From positions 682,001 through 746,000 of the forward strand of contig NZ_CP109327.1 in NCBI RefSeq assembly GCF_035918155.1: a DNA stretch of 64,000 nt, given 5' to 3'. The stretch comes from Streptomyces sp. NBC_01591 (GTDB lineage Bacteria > Actinomycetota > Actinomycetes > Streptomycetales > Streptomycetaceae). Within the stretch, counting starts at the first letter, position 1. Every line of letters starts with the position of its first letter. Below, in pieces: positions 52,711 to 61,150 of the stretch. The translations under genes were made by a program, and so were the position numbers. The notes under the pieces are model-generated. The model ran no database searches and was not told the DNA's origin. It saw only the letters and a list, made by a program, of their open reading frames with translations.

Positions 52711-54243
52711 ATGCTCACGACCAACGAACTACTCCGGCAGGAGTGGACCAGGTTCCGGCGTCCGGGTCGGCTGATCGCGATGGCGGTTGCGGCTCTGGTC
52801 GTCGTCGCCCTCGGTCTGCTCCCTGCGTTCGGCAACCACACGTCCTGCGACGGCCCGTGCCCGGCCGAACCGACCGGGCCGGACGGCTCCCTCGTCAACG
52901 ACCAGTTCTACTTCCTGCATCGCGGCCTGGGCGAGAACGGCAGCATCACGGTCCGCATGACGTCCATGACGGGCACGATCACCTATCCCCCGCCAGACCA
53001 TGACCGGATCGTCCCGGGCCTGGTGCCGTGGGCGAAGGCCGGGATCATCATCAAGGACGGTATCCGCCAGGGATCCTCCTACGCGGCGTTGATGCTCACC
53101 GGCAGCCATGGCGTGCGGATGCAGTACGACTACCGTCATGACACCGCAGGCAGCGACGGTGGAGTCTCGGCCGAGTCGCCGCGCTGGCTGCGGCTGACGC
53201 GGTCGGGCGGCATCATCACCGGCTACGAGTCCGCCGACGGCGAGAGGTGGGCGAAGGTCGGCACGGCGCAGCCGGCCGGGCTGCCCAGGACCGTGCAGGT
53301 CGGCCTGTTCGCCGCCTCTCCCGGCGACCTGACACTGCGGCCCATGGGCCTCGGCGGTGCGACGGAAGAGGTGCGCTTCACCCAGGCCGGCGGTGTCTTC
53401 GACAACGTCGTTCTCAACGGCGCGGCCTCTGCCGGGGGTTGGAGCGGCGACGCCGTCGGCGAGATGAACCGGACCGACTGGGAGAAGTACCACAAGGCAT
53501 CCGGGGCGGTGGAGAAGAACGGCACGATCACCGTCACCGGCATCGGCGACATCGGGCCGGGAGGTACCGAGGACGGCGGCCGCCCGGTGGAGCGCTCCCT
53601 CGGCGGCCTGGCCCTCGGGCTGCTCATCGTGCTCGTGGTCGCCGTGCGGTTCGTCACCTCCGAGTACCGCCGCGAGTCCGCGCGCGGCGCGCCGGTCACC
53701 CGTCGGGCGCTCGCGGCGAAGGCGGTCGTCGTCGGAGCCGTCACGTTCGTGACCGGTCTCCTCGCCGTGGGCATCGTGGTCCCGGTCGGCAGGGCGATCC
53801 TGATGGAGAACGGGGCCACCGTCATCGGGGTGTCCGCGCTCACCGGAGTGCGGGTCGTCATCGGTACGGCCGCCGTGCTCGCCCTCGCCGCGGTGCTCGC
53901 GCTCGCGCTCGGCGCCCTGATTCGGCGCGCCTGGCTCGCGATTCTCGTCGCCGTCCTGGCGATCGCCGTCCCGTACGTTGTGACCTCCGTCCCGCTGCTG
54001 ACCGACGGCCTTTCGCAGTGGCTGTTGCGGGTCACTCCGGCCGCCGGGTTCGCCGCCCAGCAGACCCTCGTCGAATACCCGCAGATCGTCGCCCACTACG
54101 CGCCCTCCGCCGGATACTTCCCGCTTCCGTGGTGGGCCGGGGTCGGTGTGCTGTGTGCGTACACGGTGATTCTTCTGGGGCTTGCTCTGAGCCGTCTGCC
54201 GCGAAGCGACGAGCAGGCCGAGCAACCGGGTCATTGGAGGTGA
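52711..54243 (+). CDS. ABC-2-like membrane protein with large extracytoplasmic domain
   Basis: A 510-residue protein. One helix at about 20-42 (LIAMAVAALVVVALGLLPAF) is followed by ~245 residues outside the membrane with two beta-sandwich-like repeats resembling DUF1349/laminin-G (GIIIKDGIRQGSSYAALMLT, GERWAKVGTAQPAGLP). Five to six helices finish the protein (LALGLLIVLVVAVRFVTSEY, LAAVLALALGALIRRAWLAI). It resembles permease components of bacitracin/lantibiotic-type exporters, but no ATPase gene is adjacent. Divergent from the two-component system. Confidence 0.82.
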   Translation: MLTTNELLRQEWTRFRRPGRLIAMAVAALVVVALGLLPAFGNHTSCDGPCPAEPTGPDGSLVNDQFYFLHRGLGENGSITVRMTSMTGTITYPPPDHDRIVPGLVPWAKAGIIIKDGIRQGSSYAALMLTGSHGVRMQYDYRHDTAGSDGGVSAESPRWLRLTRSGGIITGYESADGERWAKVGTAQPAGLPRTVQVGLFAASPGDLTLRPMGLGGATEEVRFTQAGGVFDNVVLNGAASAGGWSGDAVGEMNRTDWEKYHKASGAVEKNGTITVTGIGDIGPGGTEDGGRPVERSLGGLALGLLIVLVVAVRFVTSEYRRESARGAPVTRRALAAKAVVVGAVTFVTGLLAVGIVVPVGRAILMENGATVIGVSALTGVRVVIGTAAVLALAAVLALALGALIRRAWLAILVAVLAIAVPYVVTSVPLLTDGLSQWLLRVTPAAGFAAQQTLVEYPQIVAHYAPSAGYFPLPWWAGVGVLCAYTVILLGLALSRLPRSDEQAEQPGHWR

Positions 54244-54248
54244 CCGTA

Positions 54249-54283
54249 GACGGCGCAGGAGCCCGGGCGGTTTCTGCGCCGTC
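54249..54283. terminator. Hairpin between convergent genes
   Basis: GACGGCGCAG (54249-54258) and CTGCGCCGTC (54274-54283) are exact inverted repeats with a 15-nt loop, right after the ABC-2-like protein stop and before the SDR remnant. Confidence 0.55.
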
Positions 54284-54310
54284 GCCGCGGGCTGCCGGAA
54301 GGCGACGTCG

Positions 54311-54715
54311 CTACGGGGTCGCGTCGGCAGAGCCCGCAATGTCCGGTGCCACGCGGAATCGCTGGTCGACCAGGGCTTCGAAGGCGTCCGGGTCGCCGAT
54401 GATTTCCTCGGCACGGTCCCGCTGCTGATACATGGTGTAGTACCGGGCCCCGATGGCGTCGGGGTCGGCCTCACCGCCACCGGGGACAATGCCGGAGGCG
54501 ATGGTCACCGTGCCGACGTAGACCCCTTCCGGCCCAAGTTCGGTGTGCAGAGCGCGTGCCCAGTTCCGCAGCCCGGCCATGGCCATGCCGGCGTTGGCCA
54601 GGCAGGGGGCCGGGATCGTCGAGGAAAAGCCCGTGGTCAGCAGCAGCGTGCCATCGCCCCGGGCGCGCATCTCCGGCAGTACGTGCTGCACGGCGGGCGG
54701 AACGCGGCGAGGCGT
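54311..54715 (-). pseudogene. Short-chain dehydrogenase, N-terminus lost
   Basis: About 130 residues of SDR C-terminal half: AVQHVLPEMRARGDGTLLLT, LANAGMAMAGLRNWARALHT, GPEGVYVGTVTIASGIVPGG. The cofactor-binding half is missing; similarity stops near 54700-54715, where the opposite strand has another fragment lacking its start. Confidence 0.75.
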
Positions 54716-54870
54716 TCGCACCCATCGCGCATGCGATCGCCGACACCCACAGCCACAACTACATCACCCCGGACCGGATCGAGTGGCTGCTCGGTCAGGC
54801 CACCGAACTGGGCCTGCGCTGCCTCGGTTTCGACGACCTGCCGGAGAAGGGGTCCCTCACCACCTCGTGA
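54712..54870 (+). pseudogene. Unidentified C-terminal fragment
   Basis: About 50 codons look like genuine protein: EAFAPIAHAIADTHSHNYIT, PDRIEWLLGQATELGLRCLG, then FDDLPEKGSLTTS and stop. No start is present and I do not recognise the family. It abuts the 5'-truncated SDR on the other strand. Confidence 0.4.
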
Positions 54871-54994
54871 AGGAACCGTCTTCCCGGCACAGACAAGGCG
54901 CATCGGCCCGCTTCGGATCTCGGCCCGCCGCAGGTGACGCCCACGGCGGGCTTGCGGGTCCTGGAGCAACCGGGTTGCCGACGGAACTACGGAA

Positions 54995-55645
54995 CTAGAG
55001 CTGGCGGCGCGCAAAAAGGACTGCTCCTGCAAGGCGCTCGTCGAGGTCCAGGAGCAATTGGGCCTCGACAGTGAATCCGGCGTCGCACAGCCAGGCTTCC
55101 ATTTGGGCGGGCCGGCGGCGGTGGACATAGACCTTCATCGGGTGGCCGCCATAGCCCTGCGTCTTCAGTTTCGACTCGTCGCCGATGTGAAAGCCGAGCA
55201 GCAGCGGTCCGCCGGGGCGCAACACCCGCCGGAAATGCCCGAGGACCGTAGGGATCTCGTCGTCAGGAACGTGGATCAACGACCAGAAGGCGAGCAGGGC
55301 GGTGACCGACGCGTCGGCGAGGTTGAGATCCGTCATCGATCCCACCTCGAACCGCAGGTCGGGATGGTCACGCCGAGCCACGTCGATCATCACGGGAGAC
55401 AGGTCGATACCGAATGCATCGACGCCCGACTCCTGCAGATGGGCGGTGACGTGCCCTGGTCCGCAACCCACATCCGCCACTGGCCCGCCGCCGGCTGCGT
55501 GAACCATGTCGGCGAACACCGCCAGTGCCGCGCGAAGGTACGGCTCCCCTGCCAGGGCCTCGCGCAGTTGGTCGGCATAGCTGACCGCGACCGTGTCGTA
55601 GGAGCTCCGGGTGTCTGCCAACCATCCGTCCACGTTCATGTTCAT
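54995..55645 (-). CDS. Class I SAM-dependent methyltransferase
   Basis: A 216-residue methyltransferase: SSYDTVAVSYADQLREALAG, motif I VADVGCGPGHVTAHL, DAFGIDLSPVMIDVARRDHP, ALLAFWSLIHVPDDEIPTVL, and RRVLRPGGPLLLGFHIGDES. Typical of Streptomyces small-molecule methyltransferases. Substrate unknown. Standing alone. Confidence 0.9.
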   Translation of the reverse strand: MNMNVDGWLADTRSSYDTVAVSYADQLREALAGEPYLRAALAVFADMVHAAGGGPVADVGCGPGHVTAHLQESGVDAFGIDLSPVMIDVARRDHPDLRFEVGSMTDLNLADASVTALLAFWSLIHVPDDEIPTVLGHFRRVLRPGGPLLLGFHIGDESKLKTQGYGGHPMKVYVHRRRPAQMEAWLCDAGFTVEAQLLLDLDERLAGAVLFARRQL

Positions 55646-56238
55646 GTTCCAGCACAGTAGTCGACCAACTGCTCGATCAACCTTCCTTCACGGACTGCGT
55701 GGAGCAGCACCAGAGTTCGTATGCGTATGGAGGGATGGAGAGTCGGCGCGCGCGAGCCGGTGATCACCGTCGCCCGGGCGGCGAATGCCTGCAAGGTGCC
55801 GCCGACGGGGCGCCCCTGTACGCGCTCGGGGTTCAGCTCACCGGGACGCGACATATGAAGGCAGGTCGACTCTGCCGGGACGGCTGGGGCACATCGTCGA
55901 GGCGCCGAGGACCGAGAGCGGGTCGGCGATGCCGTCCACCGTCCCGGGCACCGGCCCCGGGCTGGCCGGCGGTCGGCTGGTGCGGGCGGATCCTCGGGCA
56001 TGCGGTGGCATCGAGTATGGACGAGCATGCCCCGGTTCAGCGGGGTGGTCCCGGAGATCGCCGCGCGGGCCCATCCGCACTCCTTCACGATGAACCCAGG
56101 CACACCGCAGCAGGCCCAAGGGATTCAGCCAGGCATATCGCCCGACACGCCGCGGTGGACTGCTTTGCGGCCGCGCTCCACAGAGGTTGAGCAGGGACCC
56201 CGGTTTCGGCAGCGTCGGCCGCTTCCAGAGTGGTCCAC
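55646..56238. other. No confident gene
   Basis: About 590 bp. A minus-strand frame near 55650-55780 ends VREGRLIEQLVDYCAGT, faintly like the C-terminus of a SnoaL-like protein, but nothing upstream supports it. Confidence 0.35.
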
Positions 56239-56564
56239 ATGCCGACACCCGTACCTGCCCTCGCCCACCGGCCGTTGACCCCTCATGCCGTCACCGAGCT
56301 CGTCGCCCTGCCCACCGCGCCGCACATACCCGACGACTTCGACGCCCTCGACGCGGAGCTACAGCAACGCGGATGGGACTGGGAACACGAACTGGTCTGT
56401 GACTCCTTCCGCACCGGGCACGAACACGTGCTGTGCAGCGACGGCGGCAGCCCGTTCGGAGAGTCGGACGTCCGGCACTTCCCGTTCTTCGGCGAGCTGT
56501 ACCCGTAGACCGGGACGACGAAGACGCCTTGGCCGCATGGATCGACGAACACGTCGACTGGTGA
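56239..56564 (+). pseudogene. Small hypothetical protein with C-terminal frameshift
   Basis: ATG 56239 opens an 89-codon frame (VPALAHRPLTPHAVTELVAL, DDFDALDAELQQRGWDWEHE) stopping at 56508. The next frame from 56505 carries on smoothly as VDRDDEDALAAWIDEHVDW to a stop at 56564, so a one-base loss near 56505 is likely. Family not recognised; the acidic composition resembles Streptomyces small hypothetical proteins. Confidence 0.55.
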
Positions 56565-56571
56565 GTTCAAT

Positions 56572-56605
56572 TATTCCTTGACGCGAATATTCTTGACGGG
56601 GAATA
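56572..56605. promoter_or_regulatory. Double TATTC-N8-GAATA operator
   Basis: Two palindromes, 56572-56589 and 56588-56605, each TATTC-N8-GAATA, overlap by two bases in a shared GAATATTC center. They lie 10-43 bp upstream of the ArsR-fusion start, an ideal position for autorepression. Confidence 0.7.
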
Positions 56606-56614
56606 CTTGTCCGC

Positions 56615-57469
56615 ATGGACGAACTCCTCACCGCACTGGCCGACCCGGCCCGCTGGCGACTCGTGAGCCTGCTGGCCGATCGACCCCGCTCGGTCGGAGT
56701 CCTCGCCCAACTCGCCGAGGCGCGCCAGCCGCAGACGACCAAGCACCTGCAGACCCTTGAGCGTGCCGGTGTCGTCACCTCGCAGCGCACCGGCCAGCGC
56801 CGCATCTACGCACTCCGGACCGCTGCCCTGCGGGATCTGGCGGCTGAGCTCAGCCGGCTCGCCGACACCGCGGACGAGGCCGGTGGTCCGCGCGCGACCT
56901 ACGACCGCTACGGGCTCAGCCTCCGCGCAGAGCGGCTCGCCGCGCAGGAGTCGGGGTGGGCCGACGGTCGTTCGTTCAGGTTCCTCCGGTCGCTGGCGGG
57001 ACGCCCCGAGCTTGTCTGGCACCACCTGACCGAGCCCTCGCTTCTCGCTCGATGGTGGACGCCTGACGACCTCCGCGTCTCCGAGCTCGTCTTCGAGGCG
57101 CGACCGGGTGGGCGGATCGTCCAGGAGTACCGCGATGCCGAGGACGCCGACGGCTGCGACCCGGTCGCCGGGCGCGCCGAGGGAGTCGTCGAGGACGTAC
57201 GCCCCGGTGAGTGCCTCGCCTACCGGCTCTCCCCGCTGCTTCCCGATGGCAGTCTCGCCTTCACCGCCCATGTCGACCTCGGTCTCCGGCCCACCGACAC
57301 CGGCACGGACCTCGACGTCCATTGGCGGATCACCGACAGCACCGTCGACTCCGCGGACTTCATCGCAGGCATCGAGATCGGCTTCGGCCAGAGCCTGGAC
57401 AAACTCGCGGCGGTCCTCGCCCCGGACTCGTACGACACCCACGACACCGACACAGGGAGCACGAAGTGA
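56615..57469 (+). CDS. ArsR winged-helix fused to SRPBCC (AHSA1) domain
   Basis: A 284-residue fusion. The ArsR part covers residues 1-95 (MDELLTALADPARWRLVSLL, RQPQTTKHLQTLERAGVVTS). The SRPBCC/AHSA1 domain covers about 125-270 (LVWHHLTEPSLLARWWTPDD, PGGRIVQEYRDAEDADG, DSADFIAGIEIGFGQSLDKL). Such fusions are thought to sense a hydrophobic ligand in the helix-grip pocket and release DNA. The stop overlaps the GTG of the DHFR-like gene. The double palindrome just upstream is its likely operator. Confidence 0.9.
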   Translation: MDELLTALADPARWRLVSLLADRPRSVGVLAQLAEARQPQTTKHLQTLERAGVVTSQRTGQRRIYALRTAALRDLAAELSRLADTADEAGGPRATYDRYGLSLRAERLAAQESGWADGRSFRFLRSLAGRPELVWHHLTEPSLLARWWTPDDLRVSELVFEARPGGRIVQEYRDAEDADGCDPVAGRAEGVVEDVRPGECLAYRLSPLLPDGSLAFTAHVDLGLRPTDTGTDLDVHWRITDSTVDSADFIAGIEIGFGQSLDKLAAVLAPDSYDTHDTDTGSTK

Positions 57470-58068
57470 CAGAGCAGTCCTCCGGCCGCAGGGTCGTCAT
57501 CAACATGAGCCTCTCCCTCGACGGCCACTACGCCGGGCCGCGCGACCCCGAGGACAATGGCTGGGTGATGCCGTACGCCCACACCGATGTCGCCCGCGAC
57601 CACATGACCAGCCTGCGGGAGCAGGCGACGACGGCTCTGCTCGGGCGGGTCAACGCCGAGGGGTTCCTCGGTTTCTGGCCGACCGTCATCGGCCTGGAAG
57701 GTGCCGACCCGCGCGACGAGGGCTTCGCGAAGTGGCTCCTCGACACCGACAAGGTGGTGCTCTCCTCCACTCTCGGCCAGGCGCCGTGGGAGCGGACGAC
57801 GATCGTCGACAAGCCGGCCGCAGAGGTGGTCACGGACCTCAAGGCCACCGAGGGCGGCGACATCCTCGTACTCAACAGCGCGAGCGTCATCAAGGCGCTG
57901 CTGACGGCCGACAAGGTCGACCGGCTGGCGCTCACGATCTTTCCGGTCTTCCTCGGCGGCGGGCCGCGCCTGTTCGACGACGGCCTGCCCACGGGGCGGT
58001 GGGCGCTGGTCAGCCAGGCCGCGGGCGAGCACGGCACGTTGGCTCTCGTCTATGACCGAGTCCGCTGA
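57466..58068 (+). CDS. Dihydrofolate-reductase-fold (RibD C-terminal) protein
   Basis: A 200-residue DHFR-like protein: RRVVINMSLSLDGHYAGPRD, LLGRVNAEGFLGFWPTV, KVVLSSTLGQAPWERTTIVD, LVLNSASVIKALLTADKVDR, FPVFLGGGPRLFDDGLPTG. GTG 57466 overlaps the ArsR-fusion stop (GTGA), so it is translationally coupled and probably co-repressed. It is an NADPH-dependent reductase of unknown substrate. A second family member starts at 63873. Confidence 0.92.
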   Translation: MTEQSSGRRVVINMSLSLDGHYAGPRDPEDNGWVMPYAHTDVARDHMTSLREQATTALLGRVNAEGFLGFWPTVIGLEGADPRDEGFAKWLLDTDKVVLSSTLGQAPWERTTIVDKPAAEVVTDLKATEGGDILVLNSASVIKALLTADKVDRLALTIFPVFLGGGPRLFDDGLPTGRWALVSQAAGEHGTLALVYDRVR

Positions 58069-58080
58069 GCCGACCTGACA

Positions 58081-58239
58081 GTCCGACGGGACCGTGCGGC
58101 CAAGGTTCTCGGCCTCGGCCTTCCCGCTGAAACCGAAGTCCTGGCTCGCCTGCACGGGGTCGCCACCAGGACGGGTAAGGACTTCATCCTGATCTTCACG
58201 GCGGAGGACGAGCCCTACGACCTGCTGATCAAGGACTGA
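58081..58239 (+). pseudogene. Unidentified 3' gene fragment
   Basis: About 50 codons read RDRAAKVLGLGLPAETEVLA, LHGVATRTGKDFILIFTAED, then DLLIKD and stop. There is no start codon, and the frame is the one following the DHFR-like stop. The family is not recognised. It looks like the end of a gene whose 5' part was replaced. Confidence 0.4.
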
Positions 58240-58347
58240 GTGGCTCCCCCGTCAGCAGCGTGCCGTGCACGTGGGCGGTGCCGTTCGTCGGTAGACGGCG
58301 GAAGTATCCAGTGGTACGCGCGGCGCCGTCTCCTATAGGTTCTGCGG

Positions 58348-59340
58348 ATGCGGCAATTCGCGGACGTCGAAGGCCTGTCGGAACTTGTGCGTGATGCGCT
58401 GGGAGCAGGACGCCGCGTTGTCGCGGTGGACCGGTTGCGCGGGGGGAGCAAGAAGGGTGTGTACCGGGTCCGCCTCGACGGTCCCCGCCCAGAGAGTGTG
58501 ATCGTCTACAGCTGGGCCGAGGCCGAGAACTACTGGCCGAGCACGCAAGAGACCGATCCGGCCGACCCGCTCGCGCCCGCCTCAGGAGTGGTCCCGTTCC
58601 TGACCGCACAACGGGCCCTGTGCAGCCTCGGAGTGCGGGTTCCACGGGTACTCCTGGCGGATGACAGCCGACGCCGTTGTCCGGCAGACTTCGCCGTGGT
58701 CGAGGACATCTCCGGCGGCACGCTCGAAGCCCTCTTCGAGAGTGATCCCGATCGCGCCGCGGGAGCCCTGGTCGACCTCGCCGAGATGCTCGGCGTAATG
58801 CACCGCGACCGGGCCCAGCACTACGGCAGGGTGGACCTGCTGGAGCAGGGCGCCGGCGTGTCCGAGCTCTCGTGCGAGCGACGGGTCCTCGACCGCGCCC
58901 TGCGGGACCTCAAGGAGGCGGCGGGGCGCGACGACAGCATCGCGACGGCTGACACCGCATTGCACGACCGCCTGCAGGAGCTGGCCGACCGGGTGAGCCC
59001 TCGCACGGAATACGGCCTCATCCACGGAGAACTCGGACCCGACCACGTCCTGGTCGATGCCGACGGGCACCCGGTCCTGATCGACATCGAGGACCTGATG
59101 TACTTCGACATCGAGTGGGAGCATGTCTTCCTCCAAATCCGCTTCCACGAGCGGTACACGACACTGGCCCGTCCCGGTCTCGATCCGCAACGGCTCGACC
59201 TCTACATGCTCGCAATGCGGCTGTCGCTGGTAGCCGGTCCGCTGCGCCTCCTCGACGGTGACTTTCCCGACCGGGCGTTCATGCAGGGGGTCGCCGAGCA
59301 CAACGCGAAGAAGGCGCTGGCGCTTCTGCCGTCGGTGTAG
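58348..59340 (+). CDS. APH-fold phosphotransferase
   Basis: A 330-residue kinase-fold protein: GGSKKGVYRVRLDGPRPESV (N-lobe), FAVVEDISGGTLEALFESDP, YGLIHGELGPDHVLVDADGH (catalytic loop, with Glu where many APH proteins have Asp) and VLIDIEDLMYFDIEWEHVFL. I recall HGELGPDHV as normal in this Streptomyces subgroup. Substrate unknown. ATG 58348 has TAGG-type upstream bases only. Confidence 0.85.
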   Translation: MRQFADVEGLSELVRDALGAGRRVVAVDRLRGGSKKGVYRVRLDGPRPESVIVYSWAEAENYWPSTQETDPADPLAPASGVVPFLTAQRALCSLGVRVPRVLLADDSRRRCPADFAVVEDISGGTLEALFESDPDRAAGALVDLAEMLGVMHRDRAQHYGRVDLLEQGAGVSELSCERRVLDRALRDLKEAAGRDDSIATADTALHDRLQELADRVSPRTEYGLIHGELGPDHVLVDADGHPVLIDIEDLMYFDIEWEHVFLQIRFHERYTTLARPGLDPQRLDLYMLAMRLSLVAGPLRLLDGDFPDRAFMQGVAEHNAKKALALLPSV

Positions 59341-59625
59341 CCCTCGAAGACGCGGAACCGCTGTGGGGAGTGCGTGAACGTCAGGCTGCAAGTGGACCGA
59401 CGGCCGCTCCCCCGGTGGTGGGCCTACCGAGGCAACCCGGCCGAGTTGTCGGGCGTCGGTCTCCGTCTGGATCGGGGCGCCGGTCACGGTTGTGGCAAAC
59501 CCGCTGGTCGGGCCGATCAGGGCGCCGAACATCACGGCGGTGGGCGGTACAGATTTCCACCATCGCTCCCGTCCGGTGCCCCGGCCCGGCCCGTCACAAT
59601 GAGTCCTGGGCCGCCGCCGAGCTCG

Positions 59626-61149
59626 TCACGAACCGGCAGCACCGGCAGCGCCGCCATCACTGTCATCACCGGCCTGAGCACGCGAAAGGGCGATGCGGCA
59701 GCGCGTGAGATCGACATCAACGATCTTCACGGTGAGGATGTCGCCCACGCACACGACGTCCTCGGGCCGCTCGACAGGCGTTTCAGCCGGCTCTCCGATG
59801 TGCACCAGCCCCTCGAAGCCGTCCTCCCGGTCTTCGATACGGACGAAGACCCCGAACGGCACAATCTTCGTGACCGGCCCGGTGACCATTTCCCCGACCC
59901 GCTGCGCCAGCTGCGGCCACGGGTCCTCCTGCACTGCTTTGAGCGACAGCGGAACCCGTTCCCGGCCCATGTCGACGTCGAGGACTTCGGCCGTGATCTC
60001 CTGGCCGACGCTGACGACGTCGGAGGGATGGTCGAAGGGGCGCCAGGACAACTCCGGAATGTTGATCATCGCGGTGAAGCCGCCGATGTCCACGAACGTG
60101 ACTCCGAAATCGGCGATTGCCGTCACGGTGCCGGTGACGACCTGACCGCGCCGCAGGGTCTTCAGGAAGGCCCAGTCCCGGTCGCTGGGCGTCGGCTCGG
60201 TCTGCCAGCGCGCTCGGAGAATGCCGTCGTTGTCGGGCAGAACCGCCGTGAACAGCGGGTGACACTCATCAGCGTCCAGGGGTACGACGGCAGCAGCACA
60301 CGCATCGGTGATACGAGGGATCAGTGCTTCGAACTGGGTCTCGTCGGCAATCGTGTTGGTGATGCGGCCGTTCGCGTCCTCCCAGAGGATTTCCACCGTG
60401 CCCTCGTCGGGCAGAGCTGCCACGACCGCGTCGACCTCGGTGAGCAGGTCCGGCCAGACTGCCAGCTGGGCACGAGGAGCCAGTCGGGCACGCACGGCCG
60501 CGATGTTGTCACGTGTGAGACGGTGCCAGCGAGACGCGTTCCCGACGTAGGTCTCCTCCAGGAAAGTCGCGCGGCGGGTACTGACCGTCCAGTTCAGGCG
60601 GGCCCAGAAGTCGGCGTCGGCCGGGCGCTGTACGTGCAGTTGGTCGGGGGCGAAGTCGTACGGCGACGCGTCCAGGCGTTCCGCGAACAGTCCGAGCGAG
60701 CGGGTTCGGGCCAGCGCCGCTTCGCAGGGCCGGCTGCTGCCGACGTAGAGGTACTGGTCCCAGCCGACGTGCACCGTGAATGCCCCCTCAACCTCCAGGC
60801 GGCACCATGCGCCGTTGTCCCGGAGCATCGCCCGGACGAGTTCCAGACCGACCACGACCGGCACCGGCGCACCATCGTGAAAACCGGCGAGGTCGTGCGG
60901 GAAGAGGCCGGCCAGACCGTGGCCGTCGACTGCCGGTTCCACACCGAAATGGACGAAGCCGCTGATCTCCGGCTCACGGATGGCCAGTTGATCGATGCCC
61001 ATGTCCTCGGCGAAGGCGGCGACGGCCATCAGGTAGGCGGCCTCGACCGGTCCGTGGTCGCTGATCTCGGACTCGGCACCGATGTAGCGGCCGTGCTGAT
61101 CACGATCGGCGGTGTCGTACTTGGTGACCCGGTAGACATGGGGCAGCAC
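59626..61149 (-). CDS. S1 RNA-binding domain protein
   Basis: A 507-residue protein starting with GTG at 61147-61149. The N-terminal half (HVYRVTKYDTADRDQHGRYI, GPVEAAYLMAVAAFAEDMGI) is a conserved Streptomyces region without a named function. The C-terminal portion has two S1 barrels (LRRGQVVTGTVTAIADFGVT with FVDIGGFTAMI; GPVTKIVPFGVFVRIEDRED). It may bind structured RNA or the ribosome. One base separates it from the stop of the upstream HEAT-like gene, so they form an operon. Confidence 0.88.
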   Translation of the reverse strand: MLPHVYRVTKYDTADRDQHGRYIGAESEISDHGPVEAAYLMAVAAFAEDMGIDQLAIREPEISGFVHFGVEPAVDGHGLAGLFPHDLAGFHDGAPVPVVVGLELVRAMLRDNGAWCRLEVEGAFTVHVGWDQYLYVGSSRPCEAALARTRSLGLFAERLDASPYDFAPDQLHVQRPADADFWARLNWTVSTRRATFLEETYVGNASRWHRLTRDNIAAVRARLAPRAQLAVWPDLLTEVDAVVAALPDEGTVEILWEDANGRITNTIADETQFEALIPRITDACAAAVVPLDADECHPLFTAVLPDNDGILRARWQTEPTPSDRDWAFLKTLRRGQVVTGTVTAIADFGVTFVDIGGFTAMINIPELSWRPFDHPSDVVSVGQEITAEVLDVDMGRERVPLSLKAVQEDPWPQLAQRVGEMVTGPVTKIVPFGVFVRIEDREDGFEGLVHIGEPAETPVERPEDVVCVGDILTVKIVDVDLTRCRIALSRAQAGDDSDGGAAGAAGS

Positions 61150-61150
61150 G

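Noticed and set aside
52729..54489. 586-codon minus-strand frame opposite the ABC-2-like gene
   Set aside because: Shadow of the permease-like gene, very rich in Arg/Gly/Asp/His; no family.
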